Source: Mesorhizobium sp. WSM3859 (GTDB lineage: Bacteria; Pseudomonadota; Alphaproteobacteria; Rhizobiales; Rhizobiaceae). Taken from it: 64,000 bases of DNA. The stretch lies in NCBI RefSeq assembly GCF_002295065.1, contig NZ_NSGG01000006.1, forward strand, positions 62,001-126,000. Direction: 5' to 3'. Below the pieces are notes generated by a model. It saw nothing but the letters and a program-made list of their open reading frames with translations, searched no databases and was not told the origin of the DNA. Positions 59,719 through 64,000 of the stretch are shown here, one piece after another. A program made the position numbers and the translations under genes. The number at the start of each line of letters is the position of its first letter. The first letter of the stretch is position 1.

Positions 59719-60819
59719 ATGGGCGATACAGTGATCACTGACGTGAAGGTTCGGCTTTTCCGGGTGCCGTTGCGTGAGGTAATGACCGACGCAAAGCATG
59801 GCGCCCACACGCATTTCGAGCTGGTGACCGTGACCCTCACGCTGGCCGACGGCAGCGAAGGAACCGGCTACACCTACACTGGCGGCAAAGGGGGACATGC
59901 GATCGCCGCCATGATCCTGCACGACTTGGCGCCTTTCCTGAAGGGACGTGACGCGACGGAGATCGAAGCGCTCTACGATGGGATGTTATGGCACGTCCAT
60001 TACGTCGGGCGCGGCGGCATCGCGTCGTTTGCAATTTCTGCGCTCGACATAGCGCTTTGGGATCTCCAGGGCCGGCGCATCGGCCGGTCACTCTGGGAAA
60101 TGGCCGGGGGCGCCGGAAAGACAACCAAGGCATATCGCGGCGGCATCGACCTGAACTTCTCCCTGGACGAGTTGCGGGCGAGCATCGACTCCTATCTCGC
60201 CGCCGGGTTCAATGCCGTGAAGATCAAGGTCGGCAAAGATGACCTCGCCGAGGATGTCGCCCGTATAAAGGCAATCCGCGAGCGCATCGGGCCGGAGACC
60301 CCGTTCATGGTGGACGCCAATTATGCGCTCGACGTTCATCGGGCGATCGAGGCGGCGAACGCATTCGCCCCTTACGATCTGCTGTGGTTCGAGGAGCCTA
60401 TCATACCGGACGATTACCAGGGCTACGCTGCCATTGCCGAGGCGACGGGCATGCCTCTGGCAATGGGCGAGAACTTGCATGTCATCGAAGAATTCGAGCA
60501 TGCCTTCGCTTGGTCGAACCTCTCCTACATCCAGCCCGACGCCTCGAACTGTGGCGGCATCACAGGCTGGTTGCGGGTGGCCGAGCTTTCCCGCAAGGCT
60601 GGAATTCCAGTGTGCAGCCACGGCATGCAGGAATTGCATGTCAGTTTGGTCGCGGGTCAACCAAACTCTGGTTGGGTGGAGGCGCACAGTTTCGACATCG
60701 ACCAGTATACCACTGGTCCCCTTAGGTTGCAGGATGGACTGGCAGTCGCCCCAGACGAACCTGGCATTGGTGTCAGCTTTGACTGGCGTAAGCTGGTTCC
60801 ATATGAGGAGAAGGTCTAG
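59719..60819 (+). CDS. Mandelate racemase/muconate lactonizing-type enolase, probable sugar-acid dehydratase
   Basis: 366 residues. The capping domain (1-125) is followed by the barrel with KxK in NAVKIKVGK, metal ligands in [17 protein letters not shown] and AMGENL, and a His in [10 protein letters not shown], which place it in the mandelate racemase subgroup. Members of this group remove water from sugar acids or racemise acids. It is divergent from a GntR-GMC-importer operon, so a sugar acid formed by the GMC enzyme could be its substrate. The last base of its stop codon is the first base of an inverted-repeat element. Confidence 0.9.
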   Translation: MGDTVITDVKVRLFRVPLREVMTDAKHGAHTHFELVTVTLTLADGSEGTGYTYTGGKGGHAIAAMILHDLAPFLKGRDATEIEALYDGMLWHVHYVGRGGIASFAISALDIALWDLQGRRIGRSLWEMAGGAGKTTKAYRGGIDLNFSLDELRASIDSYLAAGFNAVKIKVGKDDLAEDVARIKAIRERIGPETPFMVDANYALDVHRAIEAANAFAPYDLLWFEEPIIPDDYQGYAAIAEATGMPLAMGENLHVIEEFEHAFAWSNLSYIQPDASNCGGITGWLRVAELSRKAGIPVCSHGMQELHVSLVAGQPNSGWVEAHSFDIDQYTTGPLRLQDGLAVAPDEPGIGVSFDWRKLVPYEEKV

Positions 60820-60909
60820 CAGGTTGATGAAAAAGTCCGGAGATACCCGTTTTGACTCTGATCTGTGGCGGGTTTGATTGTGTGACAAAACAGTTTTTCA
60901 ACAACCTGC
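60819..60909. mobile_element. 91-bp inverted-repeat element, MITE-like or insertion-sequence remnant
   Basis: The ends are near-perfect inverted repeats: GCAGGTTGATGAAAAAGTC (60819-60837) and, on the opposite strand, GCAGGTTGTTGAAAAACTG (60909-60891), 16 of 19 matching. The core of about 50 bases has no gene. Such ends occur on transposons of the IS1182-like kind (from memory), suggesting a non-autonomous derivative or deletion product. Confidence 0.6.
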
Positions 60910-61242
60910 CAGCCCTAGGCATAGCGCGTACCTAGGCGGTGACAGCGGTATCGGCGCATTGACTAGCTCCTCAACTTCTCTTCACGGAGCCATGCAGGTG
61001 ATGGACTTACAAGCAAGTGGTCCGTGCGCAGGCCGGAGCTTCGGTCGTAGCCGGATAGAAGAAGTGGCAATAGGTGTAGATACCTTTGCACGGCCGATCC
61101 GGCGCATCGCGTCTACCCAGCCCAGGCCCAGCTTGCGAGCGTACGCGTTCCTGCTGGCCGGGAATGAGACGGCATCGCCCAGCGCGCACGGACTACGGCG
61201 TCCATCTCTGTTGGGCGACAGGCGCATTGGTGGCTTCGAGCG
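60910..61242. other. Intergenic region, no gene seen
   Basis: About 330 bases between the inverted-repeat element and the end of the EamA gene. No hairpin or conserved frame was noticed. Confidence 0.5.
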
Positions 61243-62022
61243 CTATTCCGCGGGAGATCGGTTTTTCGGCTCCCGCAAAGCTAGGAAAGCAGCCGAGAGC
61301 AGGACCGTCATACCCGTAATTTCGACCGGACCAATCTTCTCGCCACGGGTGACGATGCCGAGCAGCACCGCAATAACGGGCGAAACGAACGCGAAGGCGC
61401 CGGCGCGGGAGGCGCCGATGTCACGCAGAAGCTGCATGAATAGAGTGTAGCCGACGAGTGAACCGAACAGGATCAGAAAAAGCCAGCCAGCCCATGCCGG
61501 CCAGCCCCAGTCGCCCTGAAGCGCCGAAAGACTGCTGGGTTCGAGAACCAGGGAGCCTAGAATGAGCAGGAGGCCGCTAAAAAGCGTCGTGGAACCGGCC
61601 ATGAAATCGGCCGGATAAGCGGCAAGAAGCGGCCTGGCGAGTACCGAACCATAGGCATACACGACAGCCGCCGACGCGACGGCACATGACCCGACCAACC
61701 TCATAAAGCTCGACTGGTCCGCCGCGGCCGCGGTGTTGCTATAGATCTCCGGCGCAAACAGCACGCACAGCCCCGCAACTCCCATGATGATCGCCAGTAC
61801 CCTTCGGCCCTCGAAGGGCTCATCGCCGAGAAGCAATGCGAAGCCGAGCAAAGCTACGGGCGTAAGTGAAAGCTCAAGCACCGCGGCCGTTCCTGAATCG
61901 ACATAGAGCATGCCCCAAAACAACGGGCCGTAGCAGAGCGGGATCATCAACAGCGTAACTGTCAGCAGCCTCGGCGCGTCGCTGTGGGAGACCCTCGGCA
62001 ACTTCCCTCGACAATACGCCAT
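61243..62022 (-). CDS. EamA/DMT-family permease, N-terminally truncated
   Basis: 259 residues with about eight membrane helices instead of ten (LLTVTLLMIPLCYGPLFWGML; AAVLELSLTPVALLGFALLLG; VLAIIMGVAGLCVLF; LFLILFGSLVGYTLFMQLL; GAFAFVSPVIAVLLGIV; ITGMTVLLSAAFLAL). The second EamA repeat is complete. The first repeat starts at MAYCRGKLPR, which in full proteins follows about 45-60 residues with the first helix pair. Upstream the frame runs into antisense of the CGNR gene. It probably exported a metabolite; the truncation makes activity doubtful. Confidence 0.8.
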   Translation of the reverse strand: MAYCRGKLPRVSHSDAPRLLTVTLLMIPLCYGPLFWGMLYVDSGTAAVLELSLTPVALLGFALLLGDEPFEGRRVLAIIMGVAGLCVLFAPEIYSNTAAAADQSSFMRLVGSCAVASAAVVYAYGSVLARPLLAAYPADFMAGSTTLFSGLLLILGSLVLEPSSLSALQGDWGWPAWAGWLFLILFGSLVGYTLFMQLLRDIGASRAGAFAFVSPVIAVLLGIVTRGEKIGPVEITGMTVLLSAAFLALREPKNRSPAE

Positions 62023-62082
62023 GAAAAGTAAGATGGCGCCTGCCGCAGTGACGATCTCCTCGCCTGGGCTGAGCGCGCCGAG

Positions 62083-62541
62083 GTGATAACGCCTACCGAG
62101 AGGAAGGAGCTAATTGCCTTGGCAGCCGATAATCGGTTGCTCGCCTCAAAGGCACTGGAAAGAGCCAAGGTCTTGCGCGAGTCGCTTTATGCAATTTTGC
62201 GGGCGGAAGCTTTGGAAACCAATGCACCGCCGGACGAAGTCAAGACTGTCCAGAAGGCCGTTTCGGAATCCTTGCGCAGGCGCGCGCTTTGCGAGGCCGA
62301 TGGTGTGTTTTTCTGGGGGTGGGCAAACGACAGTAGCCTTGAAGCGGTTTGGCTCCGCGTAGCGCTTAGCGCAGCCTCGTTTTTAGCGGGTCGGCAGCTT
62401 CGCCGTAGCGTGCGCGAATGCCCGGGACCGAACTGCGGCTGGCTTTTCCTTGATACTTCCAAGGCAGGCCGTCGTCGATGGTGTTCGGACGAGAGCTGTG
62501 GTTCGCGCAGTCGCGTAAGGCGCTTCAGGGCAAGAATATGA
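62083..62541 (+). CDS. CGNR zinc-finger (ABATE-domain) regulator, N-terminally truncated
   Basis: 152 residues from GTG 62083. The ABATE domain (EVITPTERKELIALAADNRLLASKALERAKVLRESLYAILRA) is followed by the C-terminal zinc finger CPGPNCGWLFLDTSKAGRRRWCSDESCGSRSRVRRF; the signature CGNR is CGSR here. Coding sense extends upstream of the start (DDLLAWAERA) to a stop near 62030, whereas full proteins have about 40 more residues at the front. The gene has thus lost its 5' end, at the same place where EamA lost its own. Confidence 0.75.
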   Translation: MITPTERKELIALAADNRLLASKALERAKVLRESLYAILRAEALETNAPPDEVKTVQKAVSESLRRRALCEADGVFFWGWANDSSLEAVWLRVALSAASFLAGRQLRRSVRECPGPNCGWLFLDTSKAGRRRWCSDESCGSRSRVRRFRARI

Positions 62542-62587
62542 TTCAGAAGCCGACCGGTCGGTAAGGCCAAGGTCGTCTTGCGCGGGG

Positions 62588-63160
62588 TCAACTCGGCGTC
62601 TTGCTCTCGCCCACTTCTTCGATCTTGTCCAGAACAGCTTCAGGTGCCACGTCGCGCTTGAGCTCCTTCAGTTCGTCGTCTGCTTCGGTGTTTACGTCCA
62701 GGCGCTTGGCAATCTCTTCCACCAGCTTGATGAGCTTGGTCGTCTCATGTTCGTTCAAAAGGCTGACCTGCAGATCGAGGTCCGCCCTGGCATCGTCCTC
62801 GGCCGCCATGCGGTTCTGGTTGATCAACACGAAGGTCGACAGAAAGATCGCCTCGACCGAAGCAAACATGGCCAGGATCACCAAGGATGGATCAAACGGC
62901 TTGATAAAGGTCACGACGCCGAGATTTAGTGCAATCCATGCTCCAAAGAAGGCAAGGTGAATGTAGACGAACGCCATGCTGCCGGCGAATCTGCTGATGG
63001 CAGCAGCCGTGCGTTCCTCCAAGGACGCTGTCTCGGCGTCACGTTTTCGCCTCTCGACCAGTGCCTCTATGTTCCGCGCCAGGGCAGGGGCCAAGCCTTC
63101 CGCCGCCGGGGTGGTTGGCGTCACAGAGCCCATGGTTTCAGGAGCGGGCTTGGGATTCAT
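62588..63160 (-). CDS. DUF1003 membrane protein
   Basis: 190 residues from ATG 63160 (GGGAG upstream). The DUF1003 core is at about residues 40-140: AISRFAGSMAFVYIHLAFFGAWIALNLG, FDPSLVILAMFASVEAIFLSTFVLINQNRM, then DARADLDLQVSLLNEHETTKLIKLV. Two membrane helices and a long cytoplasmic helical tail are predicted. The family is widespread in soil bacteria; function unknown. Confidence 0.9.
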   Translation of the reverse strand: MNPKPAPETMGSVTPTTPAAEGLAPALARNIEALVERRKRDAETASLEERTAAAISRFAGSMAFVYIHLAFFGAWIALNLGVVTFIKPFDPSLVILAMFASVEAIFLSTFVLINQNRMAAEDDARADLDLQVSLLNEHETTKLIKLVEEIAKRLDVNTEADDELKELKRDVAPEAVLDKIEEVGESKTPS

Positions 63161-63344
63161 TCTATGTCTCCCGTTTGGCAGCCTAACTCCTCGTTTGACA
63201 ATTCGCTCCATCGGCGGTATCGCGAGAGCCAGGAGATGTGCAATCCAGTCCGGGGTCCTGCCACACCTTGTAGGCCCTGCGCACCGCGCGCTCGCCGCGT
63301 AAGAGCTTCCCCGCAGCCTGGACTTTGGCGCGATCGCTTGCCGG

Positions 63345-63650
63345 CTAGATCAACGTGATAGGGATATAGCGGATGATCACCTTCTCCTGCCGGAACCGCC
63401 GCTCGAGTGCAGTGCGGCGATCACGCCACTCGAGGAGGTCGATCTCATCGGTCATGACTTCGAAGATGACGATCTGGTCGGCATTTGACTCGGCACCCTT
63501 CCTCCACAGACCATCTGCAGGAGCCTGGAGGTAAGCGGTAACACCATCAAATCGGGCCGCGAGCTCTTCCTTTACCCTCTCGAAGTCTTCTTGGCCGAAA
63601 GGCTCTCCTTCGTTGTCCCTGCATGGGAGTAGAATCTGAACAAGGTGCAT
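63345..63650 (-). CDS. Small conserved protein of unknown function
   Basis: 101 residues from ATG 63650: MHLVQILLPCRDNEGEPFGQEDFERVKEELAARFDGVTAYLQAPADGLW, then DQIVIFEVMTDEIDLLEWRDRRTALERRFRQEKVIIRYIPITLI. Alternating beta/alpha elements suggest a ferredoxin-like fold. The same pattern is found in many proteobacteria as a hypothetical protein. It stands 180 bases downstream of the DUF1003 gene start, on the same strand. Confidence 0.75.
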   Translation of the reverse strand: MHLVQILLPCRDNEGEPFGQEDFERVKEELAARFDGVTAYLQAPADGLWRKGAESNADQIVIFEVMTDEIDLLEWRDRRTALERRFRQEKVIIRYIPITLI

Positions 63651-64000
63651 GGCGATCAACGGTGGCAGGCAGGGTTTGTTTGTTCAAGGTAATCGTGAAT
63701 GTCGGGTCGCCGCAATGTATGGTGACTGAAGGCTACCGTGAGGTCTACTTCACCACATCACCAGCGGCATAGAAACCGGCAGCTTGATCCGAGCAATAGA
63801 TCATTCGGCAAGATAGCATTCTAACGCGCGGGCGCGAGCATTGGTTCAGGCCATTCTTCAAAAGGCGTCGTCGCTTTTCTGGATCTGCACGAGTGCCGCT
63901 CCCAATAAGTCAACCGCCAACGCACGTGCCACCGAAGTCGCTGCGCAAGGTAAACTTAGCCCAGGGCTCTCATATTGTCGCGGGGTAGTGGGTCGGCCCA
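63651..64000. other. Window end, no gene seen
   Basis: About 350 bases. No frame, RNA or hairpin was recognised. Confidence 0.45.

Noticed and set aside
1..64000. CRISPR arrays, rRNA, tRNA, prophage modules
   Set aside because: No regular direct-repeat array, no cloverleaf or rRNA-like stretch and no phage structural genes were seen on reading; a dedicated tRNA or CRISPR search was not possible.

Overview
The window looks like a chromosomal or megaplasmid segment of an alphaproteobacterium of the order Rhizobiales, most like Mesorhizobium and its relatives. The grounds are high G+C, many small rhizobial-type genes (DUF3606, DUF982, KTSC, SRAP, manganese catalase, DUF1003), Tat-exported binding proteins, HWE/HisKA_2-type kinases, and several promoters of the GGAAC-N16-NGTT type used by the alphaproteobacterial general-stress sigma factor EcfG. 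No rRNA, tRNA, CRISPR array, phage module or intact insertion sequence was recognised. All family assignments are from reading translations, not from database searches.

Layout. 0-5.4 kb: partial LysR regulator, a SAM-methyltransferase-like protein, an AraC regulator, an unrecognised 495-residue protein and a decayed aldo/keto reductase. 5.7-14.8 kb: one tightly packed minus-strand operon with four tandem paralogous Tat-exported NMT1/THI5-like binding proteins, a SCO copper protein, a membrane GAF-GAF histidine kinase, a single-domain receiver and a receiver-nucleotide cyclase. It has no ABC permease or ATPase, so it reads as a periplasmic sensing pathway and is the most unusual system here. 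15.3-17.7 kb: a Tat-exported sulfite-oxidase-family molybdoenzyme and a broken ankyrin-cytochrome c gene. 18-19.8 kb: gene debris and two XRE regulators. 19.8-25.1 kb: a CapA-like protein, a polar amino-acid ABC importer (binding protein and two permeases, no ATPase), an XRE regulator with a striking double palindrome upstream, and a LysR regulator.

25-52 kb is an accessory island of small genes mixed with frameshifted remnants (LigD-type ligase, KTSC, zinc-ribbon proteins, MBL hydrolase, hybrid kinase, Crp/Fnr with an amber codon). EcfG-like promoters precede many of the intact genes: two small conserved proteins of one three-member family, DUF3606, a membrane-anchored protein, a 900-residue PAS/GAF HisKA_2 kinase with its receiver, an SDR/membrane fusion and manganese catalase. 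The island also holds a polysaccharide cluster (GH1-like hydrolase, UDP-galactopyranose mutase, glycosyltransferase, GH43-like propeller protein) and a SIR2-domain protein.

52.5-60.8 kb is a sugar operon: a YtfQ-YtfR-YtfT-YjfF-like ABC importer (the galactofuranose transporter family), a GMC oxidoreductase and a GntR regulator, with a divergent mandelate-racemase-type enolase. Import, oxidation and dehydration of a sugar is the simple reading. 60.8-64 kb: a 91-bp inverted-repeat (MITE-like) element, a truncated EamA permease and a truncated CGNR regulator joined head to head, a DUF1003 membrane protein and a small conserved protein.
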